Positions 51,201 to 58,132 are shown, numbered from the stretch's first letter. The stretch is 64,000 bases of DNA from JBEKIK01 sp963845975 (GCA_963845975.1 CAWJUD010000002.1:2108001-2172000), one strand, 5' to 3'. Program-made: numbers and translations. Notes: a model not told the origin generated them from the letters alone.

Positions 51201-52050
51201 GATCACCCTATGCCTGGACACGGACGCCACCTTGTGGAACGGCAACGAAAAATGGATCGAAATCGACAAAGTGGCCGCTGCCAATGGGAACGGTTCGTAT
51301 AGCTTTGATCCGTCCGGATTCGCCCCGGGCACGTATTACGTGGGCGGATACATGTACGACAAGGTAACACACATCTTTACCAACTCGCACCTGACCGCGC
51401 CAATCACGATTCCTGCTCCGACGTTCGCTCTAACTGGTCCTACATCGGGAACATACGCTCCCGGACAATCTATGACGATCAAGTGGACGGCTGCCAACGT
51501 ATCTGCCAACAGTGTAATCACTCTGTGCCTGGACACGGATACAACCTTGTGGAACGGCAACGATCATTGGATCGAAATCGATAAAGCGGCTGCTTCAAAC
51601 GGAAATGGTTCGTACACGTTTAATCTGACTGGATTCGCCCCGGGCACGTATTACGTGGGCGGATACATGTACGACAAAACCTTGAAATCATTTACGAATT
51701 CGCATTTGATGCAATCCATAATCATCGGCTCCGGTTCCTCTCAATCGCAGTCTAGCGCGTTATTAGTTTCCGCGAATGCCGAGGGCAATCCAACCGGGAT
51801 GGATGGCGCGAGTTTAGTCGATAGTCCCAGTAATTTAGCCGTCGCAACTAAAGATCTCGTTTTTAGCTCCGCTCGGCCGGCGGCAGCGAATTTTACACAG
51901 CCTGCCACGGATGTAAGCGGAGCGAACAACCAGGTTGAAGAAAATATCTTAGCACAAGCCGATGCGAAGGAAGAATTAGCGGCGATTGATAAGGTTTTGC
52001 AGGATCAAGACGCCTGGCTCGAACAGCCTTCGGGAAACTGGTTGGCTTGA
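42226..52050 (+). CDS. Giant secreted protein: IdeS-like cysteine peptidase head plus long repeat body
   Basis: 3,274 residues. The N-terminus has a LEPR-XLL-type motif (LHLESLEERSLLS, residues 39-51). A papain-like peptidase of IdeS/Mac type follows (about 85-290), with Cys112 in DDLLCWAATASNML, His221 in GFSHEITCWGYNY and Asp249 in LWVTDSDD. Residues about 300-1,560 are many 90-110-residue beta repeats with GNDTL/GDD motifs. Then come a pre-peptidase-like domain (LNEPNEFQANAAFVGSG), Ig-like domains, FG-GAP-like repeats (VGDFDGDGHIDLG; AADMDQDGIADIG), a bacterial Ig-like domain and four near-identical 105-residue repeats. AGGGGAG precedes the ATG. Probably a surface-displayed or exported protease/adhesin; target unknown. 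Confidence 0.8.
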   Translation: MWSSKALGFRNKLRRLATLKRQPSRSDRTGLTTCRPRTLHLESLEERSLLSVSILPGASAYAKPLSVGFDGVLSLPGDSSESGTRQRIFDLFNGTWSDAEKDATSTEDDLLCWAATASNMLEYTGWGLVNGMTKSDQMLDYFENHWQDVGELTQNALTWWFDGKGTYGGDVDVAGGGFYPGFNPSTYVHVESNNANILSFIRSYTTLGSAMGIWIHDGFSHEITCWGYNYDPALQPSDPAYYKGLWVTDSDDDKGVANAYTAPNHLHYYSVTWDSADSRWMMNDYAPGTMIEEAVSLDRYSNGNVTFNGDQDSVGQNDAINLALDTTGMYLQVRLNGTLKYSSPMSQVKQLNLFGWDGNDTLTVDYSHGNPIPSGGINYDGGTQGASPGDSLAILGTGTQHAVYYPDSVTTGNGRMVIDGSTINFTGLSPISVSGLAEYTLVTPNSSDVLTVDSPAAGQNRVSGTSGGVNIESTTFTNVTDFRIDAATNDSSGAGNDTITIAANSVATGLQSLTVDTGSGNDILTVDSTNALFSVSDGIHYDGGTGFDQLKLIQTGGATQTSDKVVIGVAPGSGESIITGPSNTQTVYFEGLEPITDNVSATTFNITSIPGLASQLQADNDINYEIGQILGPTAGRVTVDDFEPIEFTNKDNLVIDTGAGSDEINLNNTSTPTGLTGITVNGGDPTGSDTLIVNGTAVAGTVSVDVSAQTILGVAGAGVTVTYGTIEHLTVVAGVSTTLSVSGSSSLVGVDYTLTPGSTADRGDIATIAVPISFIGFGAGKTLNFVGDTIDGNDVLTILGTNQNDSFSVAGTTGAVTYTGRANITQSDIDELVIDGLNGDDQFTVAGNHPYDSVAIHGNNPSASDVLSFNGSGAGAVTVDLAAQTVTEAGFSSVDFTGVEILNANANSQNLFIQATTGDDTLTVTPTDTNAVTAQLNASSPSIGASPVVNGSNIDTLNVDMLGGNDQLTVNGTQIGETITVNGTLVTVGALETVNYANTEHLQVNGLAGNDTFDVTPSANTSIFVDGGDPIGNTAGDAIVLHPPGAFSIEPGPENDKGGLNAAGVQRVSWDHIEAVTVVVPPGGGPVLILGTNGEDEITIIARDSSYNVLADGVQDFTVSVNDGPNFLFINEPALFVDALAGDDDIVLREPAPNNAVWDVDVTIAGGPPAAVTGDSGDVFELETPGNQTVIFTPTGIDTATLDDTTNSSLITLTASFTIPAIPYTSSPGGIEQVIYDGQSGSDNLTVQGTAGDDTIVHIPGALDNAGTFRVNSLLGLDYQNLGTGSVLTVDGQGGTNTLIAIGTTANDLFQVDATTGTVHLNARQPIAVTAIQNLTLVGLTGDDIFKVSAPLPLSFTNITIEGDDPSASDIVNLTGATGSVTVNLADSTLPTDTTITGYGATVTLTGVEVANLDANSNSVSVVGTSQNDKLTYTPSGAAAGSFQNAGLNTVFNVSGVTGNLTVFGGSGGNADEVVVRGTAARDLFKIDQGTAVATVLANNVTALLPVQLGTNVPILTAQGLGGQDTFQVTPGAGIGAFPLDNLLINVDGGGNASGENNALVIQSATGGPLAANQFVVVNRGATVNSGTVRTFTAAVQWPDINYVNVQVVSPNVASTDGNLLIMGPDLNEPNEFQANAAFVGSGSTLQIQHASIFPNFSEFPGVPSDNDYYRVVAQTTGTLDFQVYFKLFNPALLPAGGNLNLEVLDVNGNIIATAPGTFGALGTTANARVRIPAVAGQSYFLHVFGQLPPPIEGQPQPSAVINGYDVTIIDTPPPVPQNLELDDVVISDTVAVGPSSSTSFSGNAAITSPAGGTLSTVNGFYNGRYLTITSGPLTGQRVTITAYVGATQTFTVSPGLSAAPTAGTAFLIESIDTGRSQNDNVTRINTPTIFIRLDDGIFLHDLPGNPANDTPPAGVITIPFQGASLLPGYRIAVFDEGSTPPQNGTPPQTPLGFAVATGQEGVYTFTTPALTDGSHFLTARVQMIDPAGAPNPNQTGFGDRSLALEVFVDTRIPPAFFGLISQADTTQGLDAASDSGVLGDPNLPATFTDRITNDKTPTLYGAAEADAIIDVYLETNGIAGLQSGGTNPDTFLGKTVAIPLDGTNQFPNGQWSYTVTRDLNDPLLGLGIDGLRTFYATGEDPAGNVTADANADSLQIFLDTTGPQITNVQITGSPGFNLFGLKSGNASQGPTPLVYSLTISVQDLPDRVAAFLYNALAADATDPQNPAEDPGNYLLVGDASGVIQITSIQFNPVTVAGSPATGTLVLTFANPLPDDRFTLTVKDSVVDPAGNKLDGESNAIEPNGAPNFPSGDGQPGGNFVARFTVDSRPEIGTWSGGSEYIDTNGNFIFDPTNTDAVNRDLTYTLGFTSDEIFAGNFGFPYINEAGTPNGFSKLAAYGKDSNGNYRWMFLDDTGSVITTIIQPANTNGKPFNALPVAGNFDGNAANGDEVGLFDGTNWYFDTNHNGFIDAGDFHFSGAIKGYPIVGDFDGDGHIDLGTYHDGVFYFQLWNSGLGNYNSTVQTFSLFGTGLPQLGALTRPVAADMDQDGIADIGVYTPDGSGATGTSASEWYWFVSNFVEPTPGTVTVFSSPGRKFTQTPLGNDIFAKFGNTYAMPIVGNFDPPLSVQSGRLTQPKASLSAPDVNLSGTTTYTFKVTYSDDAAVNVSSINGSDIVVSGPNGFSQAAELVSVDNSSNGTPRTATYRVNKPGGTWASGTYTVTMRPNEVSDANGNYVSAEILGTFTAKAFSPSFTLNGPTSGSYAPGQNITITWTAADVSANDVITLCLDTDTTLWNGNEKWIEIDKVAATNGSGSYSFDPTGFAPGTYYVGGYMYDKVSYVFTNAHLTAPITIPPQTFALSGPTSGTYAPGHNITIAWKAGNVSANDVITLCLDTDTTLWNGNERWIEIDKVAAANGNGSYTFDPTGFAPGTYYVGGYMYDKVSHVFTNAQPTAPITIPPQTFALSGPTSGTYAPGQNITITWTAGNVSAKDVITLCLDTDATLWNGNEKWIEIDKVAAANGNGSYSFDPSGFAPGTYYVGGYMYDKVTHIFTNSHLTAPITIPAPTFALTGPTSGTYAPGQSMTIKWTAANVSANSVITLCLDTDTTLWNGNDHWIEIDKAAASNGNGSYTFNLTGFAPGTYYVGGYMYDKTLKSFTNSHLMQSIIIGSGSSQSQSSALLVSANAEGNPTGMDGASLVDSPSNLAVATKDLVFSSARPAAANFTQPATDVSGANNQVEENILAQADAKEELAAIDKVLQDQDAWLEQPSGNWLA
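50470..51725 (+). repeat. Four tandem 315-bp coding repeats
   Basis: The period is exactly 315 bp: equivalent bases at 50491, 50806, 51121 and 51436. Each unit encodes GPTSG-x-YAPGQ, CLDTDTTLWNGN and FAPGTYYVGGYMYDK. Units 1-3 are almost identical; unit 4 is the most diverged. This fits recent duplication and makes copy-number change by recombination likely. Confidence 0.92.
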
Positions 52051-52355
52051 CCGGTGTCTACATAGTTTTGATTAGAATGAGCAGGAACCTTCGCACGGTC
52101 GAGTAGTCCGGCGGTGTTGCATCCGCGGATTTGGCCGCGATTATGTCTCCCGGCAGTCGCCGATCGGCTGGTTGAAACGGGTCTATCGCCGCGACCGGGT
52201 GCGTTCCAGCAATTTGGCGAATAGTTGACCGATCATCAAGGGCCGGTCCATTGATGGGGCTCGCAGGTTCAGTTGCTAGTATCTAGACAACTGCACTCTG
52301 CTGCAATAGACTGCTGTTTAATGCTGCACGAGGTCAACAAAAGGACATCTAAGGT
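52051..52355. other. Intergenic region with a possible coding remnant
   Basis: 305 bp. One frame reads RQSPIGWLKRVYRRDRVRSS to a stop at about 52228, with no start; it looks like the tail of a decayed gene. Nothing else is recognised. Confidence 0.35.
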
Positions 52356-53672
52356 ATGAATAGGACAATATTGATTTTATTTTTAAATATGTTTATGTGG
52401 CAGGCGGCGGGTGAATGCCGCCTTTTAGCCGATGATTGGCCGCAGTGGCGAGGGCCAACCCGCGACGGGATTTGGAGGGAAACGGGAATTATCGACAAGT
52501 TTCCGGATACATCGATCACGCTCCGTTGGCGCGTTGCGATCGGAAGCGGCTATTGCGGCCCCACCGTAGCCAATGATCGAGTATACGTCACGGACCGGCA
52601 GGTTGATCCGGCCGAGGTTGAGCGGGTCCATTGCTTTGATTGGCAGACCGGGCGCAGTTTATGGACCTTCACGTATGACTGCCCATACAAAAACGTTTCC
52701 TACACCGCGGGACCTCGCGCCAGCGTCTCAATCGACGATGGTCTGGCCTATGCCTTGGGAACGATGGGTCGCCTCAACTGCCTTGATGCGGCTACCGGGA
52801 AACTGCTGTGGAAAAAACAACCCGGCGCGGACTACAAGATCCGCGTGCCGACTTGGGGGATTGCCGGTGCGCCGCTGGTAGACGGCAATCTGGTCATCGT
52901 GCAGATTGGCGGCGAGGAGGGGGGGTGTATCATGGCCTTTGATAAAAAGACCGGCGCCGAGAAATGGCGGGCCCTTGACGATCGCGCATCTTATTCGGCT
53001 CCCATCATCATTCAACAAGCCAGCCGGAGAGTTTTAATCTGCTGGACCGGCGACCAGGTGGCGGGCTTGGATCCGGCCACAGGCAAGGTCTATTGGAAAT
53101 ATCCCTTCCCCCAGAAGCGAATGGTCATTAACGTGGCTACTCCTGTGGTTTGCGGGGATCGGCTCTTTGTGTCGTCTTTCTTCGACGGCGCTTTGATGCT
53201 CAAACTTTGTCAGGACAAACTGGAAGTGGAGCCAATCTGGCAGCGGCAGGGCAAAAATGAACGGCAAACCGATGCCCTGCATGCCATGATCAGCACGCCG
53301 CTTTTGGAAAGCGATTATGTTTATGGTGTAGACAGCTACGGCGAATTGCGCTGTCTTGACGCTCGCAATGGAAACCGCATTTGGGAGGATTTGACCGCCG
53401 TGCCCAAGGCGCGTTGGGCTACGATCCATATTGTTCGCAATGGAGCGCGGACATGGATGTTCAACGAGCGGGGCGAATTGATCATCGGCATGCTTTCGCC
53501 GCAAGGTTTTCAGCAAATCAGCCGTGCAAAGCTGATCGAACCGACGACGGACCAACTGGACCAGCGCGGCGGCGTTTGCTGGTCGCATCCCGCCTTTGCA
53601 TACAAGCATGTGTTTGTGCGAAATGATCGGGAATTAGTGTGCGCCAGCCTGGCCGCCGCCGAACAACCCTAA
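52356..53672 (+). CDS. PQQ-type beta-propeller protein (BamB-like)
   Basis: A 438-residue exported protein with a signal peptide (ILILFLNMFMWQAAGECRLLA). The characteristic DDWPQWRGPTRDGIW opening is frequent in planctomycete propeller proteins. Blade motifs include FDWQTGRSLWTFTY, LDAATGKLLWKKQPG, DKKTGAEKWRALD, LDPATGKVYWKYPFP and LDARNGNRIWEDL, giving about seven blades. It carries no catalytic quinoprotein signature, so scaffold or ligand binding is more likely than dehydrogenase activity. A purine-rich AAAAGGACA precedes the ATG. It follows the giant protein on the same strand; any link is unproven. Confidence 0.83.
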   Translation: MNRTILILFLNMFMWQAAGECRLLADDWPQWRGPTRDGIWRETGIIDKFPDTSITLRWRVAIGSGYCGPTVANDRVYVTDRQVDPAEVERVHCFDWQTGRSLWTFTYDCPYKNVSYTAGPRASVSIDDGLAYALGTMGRLNCLDAATGKLLWKKQPGADYKIRVPTWGIAGAPLVDGNLVIVQIGGEEGGCIMAFDKKTGAEKWRALDDRASYSAPIIIQQASRRVLICWTGDQVAGLDPATGKVYWKYPFPQKRMVINVATPVVCGDRLFVSSFFDGALMLKLCQDKLEVEPIWQRQGKNERQTDALHAMISTPLLESDYVYGVDSYGELRCLDARNGNRIWEDLTAVPKARWATIHIVRNGARTWMFNERGELIIGMLSPQGFQQISRAKLIEPTTDQLDQRGGVCWSHPAFAYKHVFVRNDRELVCASLAAAEQP

Positions 53673-54103
53673 ACACGTTCGCAGCAGTGTTTTTAGGACT
53701 AGCCATAGTCGAAGAACTTCTCTCCTGTGCACAGGCCGGCGAATATTTTTTGAAGCGCCGCGTTTTATTCTCCTGATCATGCGGGACGGTTGTCATGAAT
53801 TGTGTGATTATCCTATTTTGATAAGAGATATTTCGTATAGCGGGGTGTTTTGGCAATGAATCTGTAACATGTCGCGATTAACACGACTTTCCAACACAGC
53901 CGCTAAATTAAATGAAAGAACGCGACGGACTGGAAAGGTCCGCTTAAGCATCCCGTCCGGCCGATACCTGGACAGGAAGCAATTATTCAATTGATAAGCT
54001 TACAGGCAAAGGCACAAAGAGAGGTGTAAAATGCCTTTTCATTGACCAAATTACTCAGCAATTCAAAAACGCAATTATATGTCGTGTTTGAATTTACTTC
54101 AAA
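53673..54103. other. Chromosomal flank of the integrated element
   Basis: About 430 bp with no recognised gene, ending at the tRNA-derived fragment. It includes short AT-rich stretches and the promoterless end of the propeller gene. Confidence 0.4.
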
Positions 54104-54143
54104 TGGGCGCTACGGGGCTCGAACCTGTGACCTCCAGCTTGTC
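54104..54143 (-). other. tRNA 3'-end fragment, candidate attachment site
   Basis: Read on the minus strand it gives a tRNA T-arm and 3' acceptor: GGTCACAGGTTCGAGCCCCG then TAGCGCCCA. The TTCGAGC loop and AGCGCCC acceptor strand are clear. No matching 5' GGGCGCT half lies within the needed 75-80 bases upstream, so only the 3' end is present. Such fragments mark the far att site of elements inserted in tRNA genes. The integrase gene lies 1.2 kb away on the same strand. Isotype cannot be assigned. Confidence 0.65.
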
Positions 54144-55030
54144 GAAATTTTTTTTAAACCTCAAGAATCAACCCGAAGTCGATGATTTTGTATAACTTAC
54201 ATCCATGCTTTCGCTTTTGCAAGTAGGCGCAAACAACTATCATTTAGACGCCAAAAATGATGGATTCAAAACATAAAAGTGTACGAAGTGGACGGGATTG
54301 CCGACTTCAAGGATTCCACCTTCGGGAGGTATGAAATTTCAAGGAGTGCAGAGGATTAAGTATCCGCTGCACCAATGCGCACCTGATTGTGTTGGATTCG
54401 ACGCCAGCGGACCGTGGATGTCCGGAACTCGATGCTCACCCTGACCGCGGTGACATCAACCAGGGGCTGGGAGCGAAACGAGTTTTTTCTATCCGCTGCA
54501 TTCCTGATCGGCCTGGACCTGGTTGCCGGCAGCCAGACCGGCTGAGCGTGAGGTCCAATGTCCGCGGCGGTGATCGCGACGGGCGATCTGCCCACGTCGC
54601 CGGCTACGTGGGCACCAGGTCGCTTTGCGGTGCATAGGCGCTCGAGTCGTTGCCGGTGTCGGTGTCCAGGGCCTGGATGCAAGCCGCGGCCGCGGGCGCC
54701 GGGGCCTAAAGCGCCGTCGGGGCAGGTGTCAAAGCTCGGCCAGGCTGGTCCGGACGCAAACTGAGCGAAACTGTGGCTGCCGTTTTGGCAATTTTCTCCG
54801 ATCGGGGAGAAAATCGGCTTTTTCCCTGTTCCGCGATCCGCGGCGGGACCGGCGGCGATCGCGGCGGCGAAAAAACGGCTGCGGCGTCGCCGGCAGCCAT
54901 TTGGTGGCCATCATCAATAACAAAGGCGTCGTCAGCTGCTGGCCAATAGCCACCATCGACGCCGGTGGCATCGAAAACAAAAGCGATGACGATCGCGGAG
55001 GGAAAAAAGGCCGCGGCGTCATCTCACCTA
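54144..55030. other. Element edge without recognised genes
   Basis: About 890 bp between the att-like fragment and the first element gene. From about 54400 it is GC-rich with repeated CGATCGCGGCGGCG-like strings (about 54850-54900, 54985-55020). Several frames are open by composition but none resembles a protein family. Confidence 0.4.
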
Positions 55031-55225
55031 TTACTCTTTTGATTTTCGCTGGGATTTTGCTCTTTTTTTTATCATTTCATCCTGGATTTTTTTCATTAGA
55101 CTAATTGAGATCCATACTGGCCGAAAAAATTCAACGCCCATTTCAGTTATTTCCATCGACGCATCTATTCCTTTTGGCCGATGATAATGAACTGGCGTTT
55201 TCCGATTGGCAGATTTCTTTATCAT
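55031..55225 (-). CDS. Small hypothetical protein of the integrated element
   Basis: 64 residues, basic (MIKKSANRKTPVHYHRPKG ... MIKKRAKSQRKSKE). The start at 55225 is supported by AAGGAG seven bases upstream; an earlier in-frame ATG at 55297 lacks a site. It follows the integrase on the same strand. The Lys/Arg-rich C-terminus would fit nucleic-acid binding; no family is recognised. Confidence 0.5.
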   Translation of the reverse strand: MIKKSANRKTPVHYHRPKGIDASMEITEMGVEFFRPVWISISLMKKIQDEMIKKRAKSQRKSKE

Positions 55226-55312
55226 TGCAATTCTCCTTGTTAAAAAGTGGGTTAGAAAACTCATAACGATTTTAGGAAGTTTTTCAGGTACGCACAATGT
55301 TCCTGTTCGGAA

Positions 55313-56714
55313 TTACTTTGGTTGGGGAAGATTTTGCAGGGCATCGGTAATCGCTTGCGGGTTCACGTAATGATTCATGGTTGTACTCAGAGACGTGTGT
55401 CCAAGCGCGGCCGCCGCGATATATGGATTGATCTTTGCAAGCTCCGTGGCCATGCTCTTGCAGGGCGTGAAAACCATAGCGGTGAGTTTCGGGGATCTTC
55501 GATTTTTGGAGCATGCGGCGGCGGCATGATTGCAAATAATCGAAGCCATGCGGCCAGGGGAAAATTTTAGGGCAGGTCTCTTGAAATTTTCTCAGCGGTT
55601 CGATGGCCTCGAGCGCTGCGCTCGATAGAGTAAATTGGTGAGAGTCTCCGCCCTTGTAACAATCGCCGGGAATGGTGAGCACATTCCCTTCCAACATCGG
55701 CCAGCGCAACCGCATGATCGAACCAATACGCAAGCCCGTTTTGAAAGTAAATAGAATTAAGGCCCTCCACCATGCCGCGGGCGTCATGCCATCAAGTTGC
55801 GGCACTGTCGCGGTTTCCGTTGCTTGTAACCAGGCGGAAATTTCATCCAATCCAAAAGAATCGGTAGGCGGTTTGTTTCGCCGGCGGGGCTTGTTCAAAT
55901 ACGGCGGATCCGGCAAGAGTCCTGCGCCGAGGCGGTTTTTTTGAGTACGCGGACCCAGGCGGTCGAAAATCATTTGCAGGTGAATACAGACCTTGCGGCA
56001 AGTATTGGGAGAAATATTTTCACAATGCCGAGTAAGACGCTGGGAGAGTGCCTTAACAAACTTCGCGCAAATTGGTGCTCCAATTTGATTGATCGGCGGA
56101 TCTCCTGTGTAAAACCTCCATAATTTCAAGGCGTTTTTATATTCCTTGAATGTGCCGGCGCTTGTGGATTTTGGCTCCAGGCAAATCGGGCGTATGTATG
56201 CAATGTAGAATTGGGTGAGCGTCATTTCCGGAGACAATGAGGCCGCGGGTTCGGGTTCCGATTCAATTTTGGTTTTTTTCGTGGCCTCGTTGAAACACTT
56301 TTTCCAATATGACGGATAGGAAGCCTGCCAGTGCCTAATCGTGGTTGGCTTTAGAGTCAAAACTTTCGCGACTTCATCATTCGTCAGACCCTTGGCGATT
56401 AATTTTGCGGCCGCGTTTATGCCGATTACGGCCTCCGATGTCAAGCCCGGGTCGATCGCCGGAAGTTTGATCGGCGGCAAAGTGGCTTCGATGCCCAATC
56501 GTTCGCGGGCTTCTTTCAGAAGCCCGATCCAATTTTTTTTATGCCGATATTGAAATGCTTTTAAAGTGTTAAGTGAAATATTTGCTTCATTCGCGGCCTG
56601 GCGAATCGTTTTACCCTGGACAACGGCCAGGGCGGCGTAGTAACGGGATAAAATTACCCGGTCCGCCGGCTGGCGGGATGGACGGGGCTTGGCTGGTTTT
56701 ACGGCAGCAATCAT
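55313..56714 (-). CDS. Tyrosine recombinase (integrase) with N-terminal HTH segments, frameshifted
   Basis: Site-specific recombinase of the integrated element. The first 160 residues hold two helix-turn-helix-like segments (TIRQAANEANISLNTLKAFQ; LTNDEVAKVLTLKPTTIRHW), unusual for an integrase. A core-binding domain follows (about 165-280). The catalytic domain has the first Arg in FKTGLRIGSIMRLRW. Near 55460 the frame changes, right after YGFHAL; the other frame carries KSMATELAKINPYIA, then ALGHTSLSTTMNHYV with the H/W-position His and nucleophile Tyr, ending LPQPK at 55313. The second Arg (HxxR) is lost at the junction as written. It overlaps the upstream 105-residue gene by four bases. 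Confidence 0.82.
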
Positions 56715-57028
56715 ATTTTACCTCCTGCCTCTGGGCCTTTGGAAGTGATCTTGGAATTGAGCGCCGACCGATCGCGGCCGTTAGGAAATTCCGTTTTTAA
56801 ATGCCGCATTACAATCGCCCATGATTCAATCGGCCGGTGATCTTGTATAAGGGCCATTAACTGCGCTGAGTTATGCGCCCGGGCGCAGCCTAGCGCCATG
56901 GCCATATTCAAGTTCTTTGCATACAACCGGGCGGAAAGAATCTCCGCCGGCACGTCCCATAGTCGTTGCGGTCGGAATGTGGGAGGCATTACACAGAGAT
57001 AGACCGCCTGTTTGCCTTTAAGAGGCAT
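56711..57028 (-). CDS. Hypothetical protein upstream of the integrase
   Basis: 105 residues (MPLKGKQAVYLCVMPPTFRP ... SKGPEAGGKI). The stop overlaps the integrase start (ATGA-type), a sign of a real, coupled gene. Helical middle (ARLYAKNLNMAMALGCARAHNS). No family is recognised; an excision or DNA-binding accessory role is only a guess from position. Confidence 0.55.
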   Translation of the reverse strand: MPLKGKQAVYLCVMPPTFRPQRLWDVPAEILSARLYAKNLNMAMALGCARAHNSAQLMALIQDHRPIESWAIVMRHLKTEFPNGRDRSALNSKITSKGPEAGGKI

Positions 57029-57476
57029 GACTACCTGCCTTTCCGTTGCGCTTCACAGCGCAACAAAAAAGCTTCAGCCCAGTTGATCGTTGTAAGGGGG
57101 CCTGTGAGGGCGCCCGCGCGTAAGTCGCCTTATGCGCACGGTCAACTGGGTTGGAGCCTTTTTGATTTTCATGGTTTCCTCACAGCAGAATCCTTACGCC
57201 CGCAATTTTATCCCCGGGCATCTATCCGTGTCAATAGGGTCGAAAACCCTGCAATTTACGGCGAATGGGATGGTATAATGCGGTTTACAATCTGGCCGAT
57301 CATACACCTCAAAAACGGTGCTTTGCCCTTGTGATCGGCCAGTTATTCTTGTAGATATTTTGCCCGAAATCTGCTACCTTTTCAGATTTAGATTTTTCCC
57401 AGGGCATTGCCGCTTCTTTTTATTTGCCGGCTCCGCGCGGCCGTGCTCCGGGCTCTCTACCCCGGAGTATCTTTGA
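57029..57476. promoter_or_regulatory. Divergent control region with an 11-bp inverted repeat
   Basis: About 450 bp between the integrase operon and the divergent HTH gene. CTGGCCGATCA (57292-57302) and its exact complement TGATCGGCCAG (57332-57342) form a perfect inverted repeat with a 29-base spacer. This is a candidate operator or hairpin in a lysogeny-type switch. No coding frame here looks real. Confidence 0.45.
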
Positions 57477-58016
57477 GTGATAAAAAAATATCTAGAGCAA
57501 GAAGTCCTTCGATTACTGAATACTTCTAAACTGTCTCGGCGGAAAATCGCTCGGAGCACCGGCGTGAGCCGTGGGACTGTTGACGGAATCGCCAATGGCA
57601 CACGAAAACTTAAAGAGGGCAGATCCAACCTAAGCGAAGATGCTTTGGAACTTTTCCTTGCTTCCCAACCTTTACCTAAAAGATGTGAGGAGTGCGGGGC
57701 AAAAGTAGTGCTGCCCTGCCGGCATTGTGCTGCAAAGATCGAGGCCGCCAGAAATAAAAAAAGGCCGCTTGATCGCGGACCGCCGATCATCTTGGGTTTG
57801 AATTTAAAGCCGGAGCATCAAGTCAGATACGAAGAGGTCCGTCGCGCTCGCCGAACCAGTCGGTCAACAGGCGCAGTGCATGAAGCGCAGGCAGGTCCGA
57901 AGATCCGCCGGCGGCGGCGGGAAAATTTTCAGGGCTCAATCGACGGGTGTTTCGATCGCATCGATGCCACCGGCGGCATCGATCAACAAGACCGCGCTTC
58001 CCCTGGTCTCGTTTAA
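57477..58016 (+). CDS. Helix-turn-helix regulator of the integrated element
   Basis: Starts at a GTG. The N-terminal 50 residues are a clear HTH: VLRLLNTSKLSRRKIARSTG then VSRGTVDGIANGTRK. A four-cysteine segment (RCEECGAKVVLPCRHCAAKIE, about residues 68-88) looks like a zinc ribbon. The rest is basic and loses character after about residue 130, where an opposite-strand gene overlaps. Divergent from the integrase operon, so a phage-type repressor is plausible. Related proteins with HTH plus zinc ribbon are common in planctomycete mobile regions; that is from memory. Confidence 0.6.
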   Translation: MIKKYLEQEVLRLLNTSKLSRRKIARSTGVSRGTVDGIANGTRKLKEGRSNLSEDALELFLASQPLPKRCEECGAKVVLPCRHCAAKIEAARNKKRPLDRGPPIILGLNLKPEHQVRYEEVRRARRTSRSTGAVHEAQAGPKIRRRRRENFQGSIDGCFDRIDATGGIDQQDRASPGLV

Positions 58017-58130
58017 GATGATGGCCATCTTGGCCTCTATGCCTTCCAAAAGAACTTCACAACCAATCCGCAAATAAAGATCGATCGAATCCCTCAAGCT
58101 TTCAAGTTCGATAGCATAGGCGGGCCGCAT
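57936..58130 (-). CDS. Small hypothetical protein after the tape-measure genes
   Basis: 64 residues (MRPAYAIELESLRDSIDLYL ... IDAIETPVD). It starts two bases after the stop of the tape-measure-like gene, suggesting translation from the same transcript. It overlaps the opposite-strand HTH gene by about 80 bases, so one of the two ends may be wrong. No family is recognised. Confidence 0.45.
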   Translation of the reverse strand: MRPAYAIELESLRDSIDLYLRIGCEVLLEGIEAKMAIILNETRGSAVLLIDAAGGIDAIETPVD

Positions 58131-58132
58131 GA

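Noticed and set aside
54100..54180. Complete tRNA gene
   Set aside because: Only the T-arm and 3' acceptor strand are present; no matching 5' acceptor, D-arm or anticodon arm lies upstream.
54625..55104. A 159-codon plus-strand frame at the element edge
   Set aside because: Arg/Gly-biased product typical of non-coding GC-rich sequence; no domain or start signal.
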